A stretch of 64,000 nt of DNA, from NCBI RefSeq assembly GCF_019303475.1, contig NZ_JABLSI010000008.1, positions 70,477 to 134,476 on the forward strand, read 5' to 3'. The stretch is from Streptomyces sp. JJ38. GTDB taxonomy: Bacteria > Actinomycetota > Actinomycetes > Streptomycetales > Streptomycetaceae. A model generated the notes under the pieces. It ran no database searches and was not told where the DNA came from. It saw nothing but the letters and a program-made list of their open reading frames with translations. This document shows, one piece after another, positions 48,501 through 56,194 of the stretch. How positions within the stretch are numbered: the first letter of the stretch is position 1; each line of letters opens with the position of its first letter. The position numbers and the translations under genes were made by a program.

Positions 48501-51238
48501 ACGAGTTGGGCAAGCAGACCGCCCGCACCATCACCTCCGCCGGCGGCTCGTCCTCCCGCACCATGGGCTGGGGCTACTACCCCGACGGCAAGCTCAAGTC
48601 CCGTACGGACGACGGCGTCCCCGTCGGCAACCACGTCGTCCTCACCGACAACTCCGACACCCAGCACACGTCCGCCACCGGCACCTGGACCTCCGGCGAC
48701 GCCGACGGCCAACAGGGCTACGACCACGCCGTCCACGCCGCGGGCACCGGCACGGACACCTTCACCTGGACGCTCAACATCCCGGCCGACGGCACCTACA
48801 CGGCCTACGTCCGGTACCCCTCCGTCAGCGGTGCCGCCAGCGCCGCGCCCTTCACGGTGACCCACGCCAGCGGCACGACCGAGGCGACCGTCGACCAGTC
48901 AACCGGCGCGGGCACCTGGGTACCCCTCGGCACCTACACGTTCAACCAGGGCAACGAGGCCAAGCTCGAACTGGGCGAGTCCGACACGGGTGACGTCGTC
49001 GCCGACGCGGTCAAGCTCGTCCGCGACACCAGCGGCGAGACCGACACCGAGCAGAAGGACTTCACCTACACCTACGACGTCAACGGCAACCTGACCGAGC
49101 TCACCGACGGCTCCTCCAACGCCGACGTCGACACCTACCGCATCACCTACACCGGCCTGAACCAGGTGGCGAAGGTCGAAGAACTCGCGGGCGGCGTCTC
49201 GCAGGCGTCCACCGCCTACACCTACGACGCCAACGGCCTCCCGGAGACCCAGACCCACCCGGACCAGCACTCGGCCTACACCTACGACCTCCGCGACCTG
49301 GTCAAGACGGTCAAGGTCGGCGATTCGCCCACCGACTCCGACCCGAAGACGACCAGCTTCACCTACACGCCCCGCGGCCAGAAGCTCCGCGAGACCAAGG
49401 CCAACGGCAACACCGTCGACTTCACCTACTACCTCGACAGCCGCGTCAAGACGCAGACCGAGAACAAGTCCAACGGCACCCTCGTCTCGTCCCACGCCCT
49501 GACCTACGGGCCCAACGGCAACAAGACGCAGGACGTCGCGAAGAAGATGAACGCCGACGACACCTCGGCGTACCTCTCCTCCACCACGGACTACACCTAC
49601 GACCCGGCCGACCGCATCGCCGAGGTCACCAAGACCGGCAACGGTGCGGGCACCGAGACCTACGTCCACGACGCCAACGCCAACGTCATCAGCCAGACCG
49701 TGGGCGGCACGACCACCACCTACACCTACGACCGCAACCGCCTGCTCTCGGCCGAGAGCGGCGGCACCCCGGCCAACTACACCTACGACCCCTTCGGCCG
49801 CCTCGAATCCGTCACCAGCGCCGGCCAGGTCATCGAGCGCAACACCTACGACGGCTTCGACCACGTCGTCGAGCACACCAAGCTCCAGGAATCCGGCTCC
49901 ACCGCCACGACGACGTACACCTACGACCCCCTCGACCGCACCGCCTCGAAGACCACCGACGGCAAGACCACCGACTTCAACTACCTCGGCACCAGCTCCG
50001 AAGTCCTCAGCGAGGAAGTCTCCGGCGAGATCACCAAGTCCTACCAGTACAGCCCCTGGGGGCAACGCCTCTCCCAGCTCAAGCACGACGCCGCCACCGG
50101 CACCGAGGAACTCGCCGCCTACGGCTACAACCCGCGCGGCGACGTCGAGTCCGTCACCACCGAGTCCGGCGACACCAAGGCCACCTACGGCTACACCGCC
50201 TACGGCAGCCCCGACGACTCCGAGTTCACCGGCATCGACAAGCCCGACCCCGCCAACCCCACCGCAGACGCGTACAACTCCTACCGCTTCAACGCCAAGC
50301 GCTGGGACGCCGCATCCGGCACCTACGACATGGGCTTCCGCGACTACGACCCGGGCCTGAACCGCTTCACCTCCCGAGACATGTACAACGGCGCCCTAGC
50401 CGACATGAACCTCGCCACCGACCCCTACAACGGCAACCGCTACGCCTACACCGCGGGCAACCCGGTTAACTACTTCGAACTAGACGGACACCGTTTGGCC
50501 TGTGGTGGCGAAGGGTCGGGTCTCGGATGCCCAACACACGGTGTGATCGACTCCAGCGGGAGAACCGGTAGTGGCGGCGCGTTGTGGACTACGCGCGAGA
50601 GGGACGGTGCGAGCATAAGGAATGGCGGAGGATGGAGGGTCATTCATCACCTGACGGACAGTGAAGGTAGGGAAATCAGCACTGTCCGAGGCTGGGAGCC
50701 TGTGGCGCCAATTAAAACTAAGTACAAGAAGGAAAAAAATGAAGAAAAAGACGAGCGTAGTGCCGTAGACAAGACCTTGGACTTCTTCTTCGGGGGTGGA
50801 ACGAAGGGGGTCTGCGTCAGTGGAAGTGCAGGCTTTGTAGGGATGGCATCTTTGGAGGCCTGCGTTCTAACAACCAAGACATCCGATGGAGATCGTGACT
50901 TCGGTATCAGCATTTCCGATGCCGTGTCTGGTGTCGGTGCAGGGGCAAGCGCTGATGCAAGCGTTTTGATCAGCAACGCTGACCAGATGGACCAGTTGGC
51001 AGGACTTGGGGCAGACGTGGAAATATCTGGACACGTTTATGTTGGTGGCTTCTGGAACGTGGAAGCGGCTGTAGACCAAAATGGTTCTGCAAACCCAATG
51101 AACTGGAGTCCGCTCCGTAACACAAAGGGTGAGCCTGTTGAGACGTCAACCTTTGGTCCTGGCGTGGGGATCGAAGGCGGCGTGGAGCTTGGTGTAAACA
51201 GGACTTGGACTTGCAGCATTCTTACCGGATGTAACTGA
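42596..51238 (+). CDS. Giant secreted RHS/YD-repeat protein with variable C-terminal domain
   Basis: 2880 residues. Signal peptide at 1-34. First DNRLRE-type domain ~330-640, with a golvesin-C-like domain (~442-571) nested in it. A Fn3-like stretch spans ~655-755, a second DNRLRE domain ~763-958 and an Ig-like region ~968-1075. YD/RHS repeats run ~1090-2500 (many TYxYDxxG motifs), interrupted by a second golvesin-like domain (~2018-2145). The RHS core is ~2505-2632 (YRFNAKRWDAASGTYDMGFR, RDYDPGLNRFTSRD), ending NYFELDGH. The last ~248 residues are unrelated and lower in GC. RHS shells encapsulate a C-terminal toxin in other systems. ATG 42596 has GGGAGGGG at 6 nt. Confidence 0.93.
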   Translation: MKASRSARFISCLAMSAVLSTLLPQFAYAAPASAAKDDDRGILAALGGWFGGDDDEGEDEPPTDDADALPSRDRLAKSAKLAQPERVRELKSRRTPTARYWELSDGRIQAEVSATPTAYKSGKSWKAIDTAVRPSDREGYSHANTSNVARAYFGDGSGALLHVEADRRHTATLSLADAAKGPKPKVKGDEVVYADAVNGADIRYRVGVGEVKEEIVLPERPVGEVRFEFRLDTAGLTPKAHADGSIALYQDASRHPVMTIPPAFMTDARDEPGSPYGKAHSTDVEQRLRKDGDAWRLTVVPDAEWLAAKERRYPVVIDPTVVVSPTPSQSQDVMILSDYPTTNFNGAGGQDYGNWRLSVGTTETGVARSLLKFPLGEIPAGTRIDSAQLGVYYDQSHTTNGFEVPIEAHRATGAWDHKTATWDNAKDLTGELSGTSVTVDDGDAGTTAANGPWPTSSNTAFTQYAVGQDYRYNKDSGAGDTYTWQPHLPEDGDYRVEAHYVPALDRATDAPYTVTYDGGSETYTVDQSAGTEGEWTTLGTHPFAAGTAGKVVLGDGPASTGTAVIADAVRLTKPARVTKPVGAYNTWHRFSVTDTVQSWLDGEHANHGFVLKAADESQLGRGGPRYEAAEFGYGGETATYPTLTITYGRPGVLLDPPTTIHGTGPELSWSAYEDPSAAPDDDIVEYQVHRSVFQGFTPSAATLVAPVDKTATTFTDTTATPTPADSAAETGQSYYYQIAVKTRDGSVIGSPVHLVGLPKAGSTTTFIRAGQRDTTLSDAQPGTNLDGLPSYGIGQHWLSVGNNSGTYGTTRSVLTFDELGLPSTARVLDAQVRMWGTQTTTGSSGAVYELHALDRDFGETTATWNEADTGAAWTTPGGDFDTAIADTVPNRTDDPARHWWGATSLVQRWVDDPATNKGLLFKLADESSTGPQERTIFLSSEAEERNLRPHLKVTYVDATTASTYHAPQTPSRMIPGDTHTVDVTLTNTTTSVWTAADKVLSYTWTLPDGTDVTTSGNQLQTALPEDLVPGESVTLTAQVKTPINSDSGNKRTDYVLTWDVYDQTAGTWFSDTGGIAGLGQDVAVEDPTSNQLGLEKFYSYAGKNTGAGSTVMNNLYAGNSVWSYNAFSNPGRGLTTFARFTYNSLDTSDTVLGHGWSAQLAAPLRSGAALDFHPNPNPTTVTLPDGDGTSHVFEKQEDGTWKAPAGVHYLLEQKPGVDCKPSADGDPRAWSMTRPDRTRFFYDCEGYVSAIVDKNGNTQTYTYEERRSNNKPKKFLRYITDPAGRQSLTVDYYGKGESYPYIDDAGQKQTGSKLTNPKIIDHIASITDVSGRELTFVYSEKGLLGELTDGAGSEQPKVFRFTYDATQGNKNVKLVDVTDPRGNATAFDYHAPSEGDDPKFHWALQAITDRLGHDTGFTYTDPDGTVGSVIQTKVTDAEGNASDYTQDGYGRPTQITNAKAQTTKLSWDADNNVTRLEENNGAVTTYAYDPKTGYPLEQKDAEANQNGTEPQTFAYQTALDGHVADLWRKTSPEGRTWQFGYDTYGNLTTVTDPKGVATTEADDYTTTYAYDVHGQLTTATDARGNATSYSAFGPTGYPATITDALSHDTAYEYDGRGQVVKVTDALGVSTTQTYDTFGRPLATTVPKDQESGDLITTPAPVYDANDNVTKATAPNGAFSTAVYDAADQITSATAPKDTDTSDVRTSTYTYDKVGNLLTTVEPKGNLTTEAGDYTTTNAYDTIYQLTSVTNAEGHRVSYSYDDVGNPVKVVDPKKNATADPDDYTTKTAYDLNHRVVSVTDAAGNTTSRTYDKDSLVTSTTDAEGNTTLVAYDERGMQAEVKVPHTEDGSGNVVHRTTRFRYDAVGNRTKVISPRAVAAGTETAFVSETVYDALNRPKDQIQPYDPADARYNTPVRTITSYDAAGRVTKTSMPPSEGQSVRNDTTYTYFDHGLVKSSTDPWDIVTTYDYNELGKQTARTITSAGGSSSRTMGWGYYPDGKLKSRTDDGVPVGNHVVLTDNSDTQHTSATGTWTSGDADGQQGYDHAVHAAGTGTDTFTWTLNIPADGTYTAYVRYPSVSGAASAAPFTVTHASGTTEATVDQSTGAGTWVPLGTYTFNQGNEAKLELGESDTGDVVADAVKLVRDTSGETDTEQKDFTYTYDVNGNLTELTDGSSNADVDTYRITYTGLNQVAKVEELAGGVSQASTAYTYDANGLPETQTHPDQHSAYTYDLRDLVKTVKVGDSPTDSDPKTTSFTYTPRGQKLRETKANGNTVDFTYYLDSRVKTQTENKSNGTLVSSHALTYGPNGNKTQDVAKKMNADDTSAYLSSTTDYTYDPADRIAEVTKTGNGAGTETYVHDANANVISQTVGGTTTTYTYDRNRLLSAESGGTPANYTYDPFGRLESVTSAGQVIERNTYDGFDHVVEHTKLQESGSTATTTYTYDPLDRTASKTTDGKTTDFNYLGTSSEVLSEEVSGEITKSYQYSPWGQRLSQLKHDAATGTEELAAYGYNPRGDVESVTTESGDTKATYGYTAYGSPDDSEFTGIDKPDPANPTADAYNSYRFNAKRWDAASGTYDMGFRDYDPGLNRFTSRDMYNGALADMNLATDPYNGNRYAYTAGNPVNYFELDGHRLACGGEGSGLGCPTHGVIDSSGRTGSGGALWTTRERDGASIRNGGGWRVIHHLTDSEGREISTVRGWEPVAPIKTKYKKEKNEEKDERSAVDKTLDFFFGGGTKGVCVSGSAGFVGMASLEACVLTTKTSDGDRDFGISISDAVSGVGAGASADASVLISNADQMDQLAGLGADVEISGHVYVGGFWNVEAAVDQNGSANPMNWSPLRNTKGEPVETSTFGPGVGIEGGVELGVNRTWTCSILTGCN
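50492..51238 (+). other. Variable C-terminal (putative toxin) module of the RHS protein
   Basis: The coding sequence after ELDGH changes character: GC falls (a stretch near 50710-50755 is below half GC), and rare A/T-ending codons appear. A Lys/Glu-rich linker (KTKYKKEKNEEKDERS) is followed by a Gly/Ala/Ser-rich beta-type segment (VCVSGSAGFVGMASLEACV, SGVGAGASADASVLIS, GPGVGIEGGVELG). I see no nuclease, deaminase or HINT motif. The pattern could be a beta-barrel or membrane-inserting domain; that is inference. Confidence 0.6.
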
Positions 51239-51245
51239 ACGCTTC

Positions 51246-51610
51246 TCATCCTGAGCGCCAGGCGATCTCGATGGCGTGGACGGCGGCGATGGTATGGCTG
51301 ATGCGGCTCGGGCTGCAGCGGGCCTTTGGAAGACGCCACTGCTTGAGGCGGGCGAAGGCCCTCTCGCCCAGTGGGAGAAGGCGGGCGTGCTCGCGGTTGA
51401 ACTCTGCGTACGCGTGCGGAAGATCGCGCCCGTAGTAGGGAGTGCGCACAGTGGTGTTGGCGCCCCGGCAGGGCGCGGTCGGCCAGCACCAGGATCTGCC
51501 GGGACAGACACGCCTGGAGCACCCCGTGAGCGCGAGCGGCGGTCAGATCGTGGGTCTGCAGCCCTGGCGGTGCCCGCGAGAACCACAGCGGGGTTGCCCG
51601 ATGCCGTGGG
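51246..51610 (-). mobile_element. Degenerate IS5-type transposase remnant
   Basis: Fragment of a DDE transposase in two frames. LWFSRAPPGLQTHDLTAARAHG and CLSRQILVLADRALPG is followed by a one-base frameshift near 51464 into RGANTTVRTPYYGRD, EFNREHARLLPLGERAFARLK and SRISHTIAAVHAIEIAW. These are the C-terminal motifs of IS5-group (DDE_4) transposases in Streptomyces. No N-terminus or terminal repeats are seen. It sits directly behind the RHS C-terminus. Confidence 0.75.
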
Positions 51611-51696
51611 GGTTCGCAGCGCTGGACGAACGCGAGTCACTGATAAGGTCTACATGAGCTGAATTAACCACGTGGACGCACTGTACAGGGGGTTGG

Positions 51697-51906
51697 ATGT
51701 TTATTGCATTCGGTCTACTCATGATTACCATAGGCTTGGTGGTCGCATTCAATTTTCGAGGCGCCACGAAGCGTCTAGCTGAAATCATCCATTCTGTAAC
51801 ATTTGACGGCGAGCCGAGAGTTGAAGGGCTCAGGCTCATCGGCGCCCTGTGGGTTTTTGCTGGTTTCGGTGGAATCGCTTTCATTGTCATGTTGCATCGC
51901 GGGTGA
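51697..51906 (+). CDS. Small two-helix membrane protein, possible immunity protein
   Basis: 69-residue protein with two predicted membrane helices (about 2-20 and 46-66) around a polar loop (RGATKRLAEIIHSVTFDGEPRVEGLR). Codon use is A/T-richer than the host, like the RHS C-terminus. The start has GGGGGTTGG upstream. Being the first intact gene after the toxin-like module, it may be its immunity protein, although a transposase remnant now separates them. No family recognised. Confidence 0.55.
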   Translation: MFIAFGLLMITIGLVVAFNFRGATKRLAEIIHSVTFDGEPRVEGLRLIGALWVFAGFGGIAFIVMLHRG

Positions 51907-52322
51907 GGGTTGGCCTTTCCTGATCCTCTGTAAATATATGGTCCGCTTCGTGTAAATTCTGGCGGCATGCGACACCCCTGTGCTGGGTTGATTATCTCCC
52001 TGATTAGTCGTGTTGCGGGTCAGAGGAACTTCCCGTGTTTCGGGTCAAGCCTCGGACAGTCCAGCTCATGAAAGCGCGAGGTTAAGAGCCGCCCGGTGGT
52101 AGAGTGGCCCTGGACGTAATCCCGACTCCAGCCTTACTGGGGCATCGTCAGCGGTACACACATCCCCTGCTGGCTCACTACAGGCGACAACCCCGATCGA
52201 TGGCCCTGGACCTCTCAGTCGGCAAACCCTGGGAGTAGCCGGTCTCGATGTAGGACCTCGCGGAGCCGGAGCGAGGCCTTGTTCCTCCTGGGCAGGCCGC
52301 TTTCGCGACATAGGGAGGGGAC
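51907..52322. other. Gap without a supported gene
   Basis: Mixed-GC region after the small membrane protein. Both strands have short open frames without protein-like composition. It may contain decayed mobile-element DNA, but I cannot identify any. No tRNA is seen. Confidence 0.35.
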
Positions 52323-53525
52323 ATGGCCGTCCTTGTCGATGCCGTGGTGGTGGTTTCCGTTGTGCTGGCCCTGGCGGTGGCTCCGCGTGTTGTGGCGCGT
52401 CGGTCGTGTGTCGGGCGGTCGGTGAGGTGGGCTGTTTCGCCTCTCGTCGGGCTGGTAGTGGTCACCGGGGCCGTCTTCCTCAACCAAGTGTTGTTCACCG
52501 TTTACGTGTTGCGGGTGCACGGCGGGGACGCTTCCTTCGTCTCGGGGTATCTGCCCGCCGGTTGGTTCGACCTGGCCACCGGAAGCCCCGTGTTGCGTTC
52601 GCTTGCCAAGGGGTTCCCGGCGCCGTCGCTGCTGGAGCCGACGGTTCTGCGGGTGCAGGCGTTGCTGGAACTGCCTTTCGTCCTGCTGGCTTTCGGGACC
52701 GCGCTGCGCTGGCTGGACGCGGGCCTGTATGGCAGGGTCATGCGCTCCGCGCTGTTGCCGCTGGCCGCGCTGTCCTACACGGCGGTCTTCTGCGTAGTCG
52801 AGTGGGACCTGTACAACCCGTACACCGTCGACGATGTGGTGATCCGGTGTGTTTCCGCGGTGCTGACACCGTTGCTGATGCGCCGCATGGCTGCCCGTGA
52901 CGCCGCTGAAGCCCGCCCGTTGACTGCTTCCGGGCTATTGGCGTTCCTCGGTTCGCTGGGCGCGCTGGGGGTGCTGATCCTGATCGTGTACGACACGGCC
53001 CTGCTCTACAACCTGGGCCGCATGGACGACCGGGCCTCGCTCGCCCTGGCCGCCGCCGGGACTCTGGCCCTCTGCCGCCTGGCCGCCGCCCGGCTTCCCG
53101 CCCGCTCCTCGCCCGGGCCCGCCGTCATGTTCGCCGGCCACGCACTACGCCGTTGGCTCGTGCTCTTCTTCGCCCCCGCCCTCGCGGTGCGCTACGGGGT
53201 CACTTTCGGCACGCCGATGCTGGCTGCCGCAGCGGGGCTTGCGGTCGCCGTGGCGGCAGGCCTCTACGCCCTGCGGGACACCCTGATGGGGCTCAGGGAG
53301 GACAGTGAGATCCGGAGCCCGCTTGTCTTGCTGGGCAGGCTCGGCTGGGCCGCGGGAGCGGCCCTGGCGGTGGCCTACGCGGTCGTCAATCTGGGCCGTG
53401 GTGGCTCGTACTACGAGACCGTGCTGTTGCAGGCCGCGGCGGCTTCCATGGTCACGGCGATCGCGGGATGCGCCCTCACGGACGCGGCGGGCAGACGCCG
53501 CGCTTCACGCTGCTGCACAGAGTGA
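52323..53525 (+). CDS. Polytopic membrane protein of unknown function
   Basis: 400-residue protein with about nine or ten hydrophobic segments (first ~5-22, then ~40-60, ~115-128, ~142-160, ~203-225 and more in the C-terminal half, such as VLFFAPALAVRYGV). There is no recognised transporter signature. The ATG has AGGGAGGGG just upstream. It stands alone in the accessory stretch between the RHS gene and the SUKH gene. Confidence 0.7.
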   Translation: MAVLVDAVVVVSVVLALAVAPRVVARRSCVGRSVRWAVSPLVGLVVVTGAVFLNQVLFTVYVLRVHGGDASFVSGYLPAGWFDLATGSPVLRSLAKGFPAPSLLEPTVLRVQALLELPFVLLAFGTALRWLDAGLYGRVMRSALLPLAALSYTAVFCVVEWDLYNPYTVDDVVIRCVSAVLTPLLMRRMAARDAAEARPLTASGLLAFLGSLGALGVLILIVYDTALLYNLGRMDDRASLALAAAGTLALCRLAAARLPARSSPGPAVMFAGHALRRWLVLFFAPALAVRYGVTFGTPMLAAAAGLAVAVAAGLYALRDTLMGLREDSEIRSPLVLLGRLGWAAGAALAVAYAVVNLGRGGSYYETVLLQAAAASMVTAIAGCALTDAAGRRRASRCCTE

Positions 53526-53768
53526 GGCGCGACGTCCCGTCAACTACGTCGGCATTGGCGTGCGTCAGCCGTTGCGCCCGGGACGGTCGGCTACTCGGCC
53601 CGGCTTCAACCTGGCCTCCTGCGGGTAACGGTCGGCTGTGGGCAGCGAAACCTTGGTGAGTGAGTTGGAACGTGCTCACGCCGTCGATGAACTAGCGCGG
53701 GACCGCGGCCGCGACTCACGGCTGTAGTACCAGTGGACAGTCGGCGCGGAAGCTTAGATGGTCGCTTG

Positions 53769-54289
53769 GTGAGCGAGGACGAGATCGTTGAGCGAGTCAA
53801 AGCTTTCGCGCAGGCCCATTGTCTGCCGCCACCTGCTCCTGCGAAGGCGTGTGAGGAGCTTGAGGCAGCGGTGGGGTATCCCATGCCTGCCCTGCTGCGA
53901 CGTCTGTACGTGGAGGTCGCCAATGGTGGGTTCGGCCCCGATGGCGAGATCTTGTCTCTCACTGACGCCGACGAGTGGTACAGCGACGAGGAGTCGTTGC
54001 TCCAAGTCCAGCGCGACTGGTCGTCCATGTCCGAAGCGGAGGAGCTGCGCCCCCCCCGCGCCATGTGCTGCCGTTGGTGACGCTCGGTTGTGCGATCTGG
54101 TGGATGGTCGACTTCAGCACGCCTGGAGGAGCCATGTGGGGTTGGGAGCCAAACGCCCGCTGTGAGCGGCATCGCTTCTTTCCGGAACGCTTCGATCTCG
54201 CGGAATGGCTCACGGACTGGCTGAACGGGATCCGCACCTTCCCCCATCCGCCGCCAGTCGCGAGCTGTACAGACTGCCGAGGGTGGTGA
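53769..54289 (+). pseudogene. SUKH (SMI1/KNR4) immunity-type gene, frameshifted at a C8 tract
   Basis: The first frame (GTG 53769; upstream extension to GTG 53733 possible) gives a SUKH-like N-terminal half: LEAAVGYPMPALLRRLYVEV and NGGFGPDGEILSL. It runs into a stop at 54080 just after eight C (54050-54057). The next frame continues the family exactly: HVLPLVTLGCAIWWMVDFS, GGAMWGWEPN and FDLAEWLTDWLNG, stopping at 54289. One extra C would join them. SUKH proteins are common immunity proteins in polymorphic-toxin loci. A true pseudogene, phase variation or a base-calling error are all possible. Confidence 0.75.
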
Positions 54290-54351
54290 GTCTGATGCGC
54301 GGTGGCGTGGTGGGGGTACCGTCTGAGTGTTGCCGCAGAACGGAGTTCGCC

Positions 54352-55548
54352 GTGTCGCAGAGCATCGAGGAGCACACCGGCGCTCGGATCGCCCGTATCC
54401 GGAAGCAGCGCGGTCTGACTCAGCAGGGGCTGGCCATGCGGGCGCATGTGTCGAAGTCGCTGTTGTCGAAGGTCGAGTGCGGGCAGAAGCCCGCGTCTCC
54501 TGCCCTTGTCGCTGTCTGTGCTCGTGCGCTGAGTGTGTCGACCTCCGATCTGCTGGGGCAGCCGTATGCCGAGGAACTGCGCCGGGACCGCATGGACGCC
54601 CTGATCCAGCCGATCCGTGAAGGGCTGGAGAACTGGGACATCGCGCTGGACTGGGAGACGGCTCCGCGCCCGGCGGCGTTGATCCGGGCGGATGTCCAAC
54701 GGGCCCTGGAGCAGCGACGTCAGGCGCAGTACACGGACATGGTGCGCGACCTGCCCGTGCTGATCGACGAGTCGGTGCAGGCCGTGCACACCAGCACCGG
54801 GGATGAGCAGCGGCTGGCCTATGAGTGTCTGGCGGAGACGTTCCGGTGTGCGTTCACCGTGGCGTGGAAGTTCGGTTTCCTCGATCTGGCGACCGTCGCG
54901 TTGGACCGGCTGGCGTGGTCCGCTCCGCGCGCTGACGATCCGGGGCTGGCCGCGATGCATGCCTTTCTGCGTGCGCAGACCACGTTGTCGTCGGCTCGGT
55001 ACGACGTGGGGCTGCGGGTTCTCAACCGGGCGTTGCGGGACCTGGACGGCCAGGAGTCACGCCGCCCGGCGGGCATTGAGGCGATGAGGGGCATGCTGCA
55101 CCTGCGTGCTGCGACCATCGCGGGCCGGATGAGGGACCGGGACCACGCGGACGCGCGCCTCGCCGAGGCTCGTGCTCTCGCCCGGACGACGGGCGAGTTG
55201 CCCGACTTCGGCGTTACTTGGGGGCCGACCAATGTCGGTGTGCACGCCGTGGCCATCGCCTCGGAGATGGATGACTTCGGGCGTGCGATCGAGCTCGCCG
55301 AGGACGTACGCATCCCGCGCGGCTGGACCCGGTCCCGAGCCGGGCACCACTGGATGGACCTCGGTCGGGCCCACGCCTGGGCAGGCCACCCGGACCAGGC
55401 GTTGGACTGCCTGCACCGGGCCCGGCGCATCGCCCCGCAGCAGACCCGCTACCACCCGACCGTGCGGGAGACCGTGCTGGCACTCAAGCGGCAGGAGCGA
55501 ACACGCAGCGGCCCGCTGGCGCAGTATGCGGAGTGGGTCGGGATATAG
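54352..55548 (+). CDS. XRE regulator with TPR-like C-terminus
   Basis: 398-residue regulator. The helix-turn-helix is at residues ~10-65 (RIARIRKQRGLTQQGLAMRAHVSKSLLSKVE). A helical TPR-like region from ~130 to the end (EQRLAYECLAETFRCAF, RYDVGLRVLNRALRDL, RAHAWAGHPDQALDCLHRARRIAPQ) probably binds a peptide or partner protein. GTG 54352 has CGGAG at 7 nt. This type is widespread in Streptomyces, typically followed by two small genes as here. Confidence 0.85.
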   Translation: MSQSIEEHTGARIARIRKQRGLTQQGLAMRAHVSKSLLSKVECGQKPASPALVAVCARALSVSTSDLLGQPYAEELRRDRMDALIQPIREGLENWDIALDWETAPRPAALIRADVQRALEQRRQAQYTDMVRDLPVLIDESVQAVHTSTGDEQRLAYECLAETFRCAFTVAWKFGFLDLATVALDRLAWSAPRADDPGLAAMHAFLRAQTTLSSARYDVGLRVLNRALRDLDGQESRRPAGIEAMRGMLHLRAATIAGRMRDRDHADARLAEARALARTTGELPDFGVTWGPTNVGVHAVAIASEMDDFGRAIELAEDVRIPRGWTRSRAGHHWMDLGRAHAWAGHPDQALDCLHRARRIAPQQTRYHPTVRETVLALKRQERTRSGPLAQYAEWVGI

Positions 55549-55685
55549 CAGATTTCGGGTACGAGCAGTTGCACTCTTCGGTGCAATTGCCGTGTTGTGT
55601 TGGTCGGCAGGCTGATGCCTCGTCAGGAGTCCCGAGGGCCGGGCGACGGTTCCGGGGCGTGGTCAATGCTGACAGGAGAGTCAAC

Positions 55686-55757
55686 GTGCCGCACTGTATC
55701 GCCCGTGCCTTCGAGCCGCTGCTGCGGCTGCTCCACGGAGTGGAGGTCAGCGCATGA
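55686..55757 (+). CDS. 23-residue peptide gene between XRE regulator and partner
   Basis: Very short ORF, GTG start with AGGAG at about 6 nt: VPHCIARAFEPLLRLLHGVE and two or three further residues. It overlaps the next gene as ATGA. The amphipathic Leu-rich helix and tight coupling suggest a real small protein, perhaps a signal or the remnant of a longer one. No function known. Confidence 0.45.
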   Translation: MPHCIARAFEPLLRLLHGVEVSA

Positions 55758-56122
55758 CGAGCGGAACCGGGCGGCTGCGGCTGCTGCCGTGGGCGGGACC
55801 TGAGGGGAAGCCGTGCTATCTCGCGGGTGGCGAGGGCGGATACCTGTCCCGGTTGGCCGACAACGTGGAGTCGGCACAGTTGGGCCTGGCCAGTGAACTC
55901 CTTCAGGAGGCATGGGATGTCCTGGACGGGCGGCAGTGGACGCCGGGTGAACTGCACCTGCTGGCTGTCCGGTTGGCCGAGGCGCTCGGCGATGTGCACC
56001 GCGTCGCGGTAAGCCGGGGCTCACGCCTGCCCGAGCCCGTTTGTGATGATTTCGACACCGACGGTGATGCGGAAAGCGAGGAAGACGGGCAGGGTGACTC
56101 GTGTTCCGTCGTTCGGGTCTGA
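55754..56122 (+). CDS. Small conserved-type partner of the XRE/TPR regulator
   Basis: 122-residue soluble protein. A compact N-terminal region (LLPWAGPEGKPCYLAGGEGGYLSRLADNVE) is followed by helices (GLASELLQEAWDVLDG, ELHLLAVRLAEALGDVHRVAVSRG) and a highly acidic tail (DDFDTDGDAESEEDG). This N-terminal pattern is common in Streptomyces proteins next to XRE regulators. Function unknown. Confidence 0.65.
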   Translation: MTSGTGRLRLLPWAGPEGKPCYLAGGEGGYLSRLADNVESAQLGLASELLQEAWDVLDGRQWTPGELHLLAVRLAEALGDVHRVAVSRGSRLPEPVCDDFDTDGDAESEEDGQGDSCSVVRV

Positions 56123-56137
56123 ACTCGGTTTGCGAGC

Positions 56138-56179
56138 GCCCGTTCCGGCCGGTGCTGGTCATACCCGGCCGGAACGGGC
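56138..56179. terminator. Bidirectional terminator
   Basis: GCCCGTTCCGGCCGG and its exact complement (56165-56179) form a 15-bp stem with a 12-nt loop, midway between convergent stops at 56122 and 56195. Confidence 0.85.
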
Positions 56180-56194
56180 CGCCCACTGTGGGGG

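Noticed and set aside
51960..52320. Possible second mobile-element remnant or tRNA before the polytopic membrane protein
   Set aside because: No transposase motif in any frame and no cloverleaf or T-loop consensus could be found.
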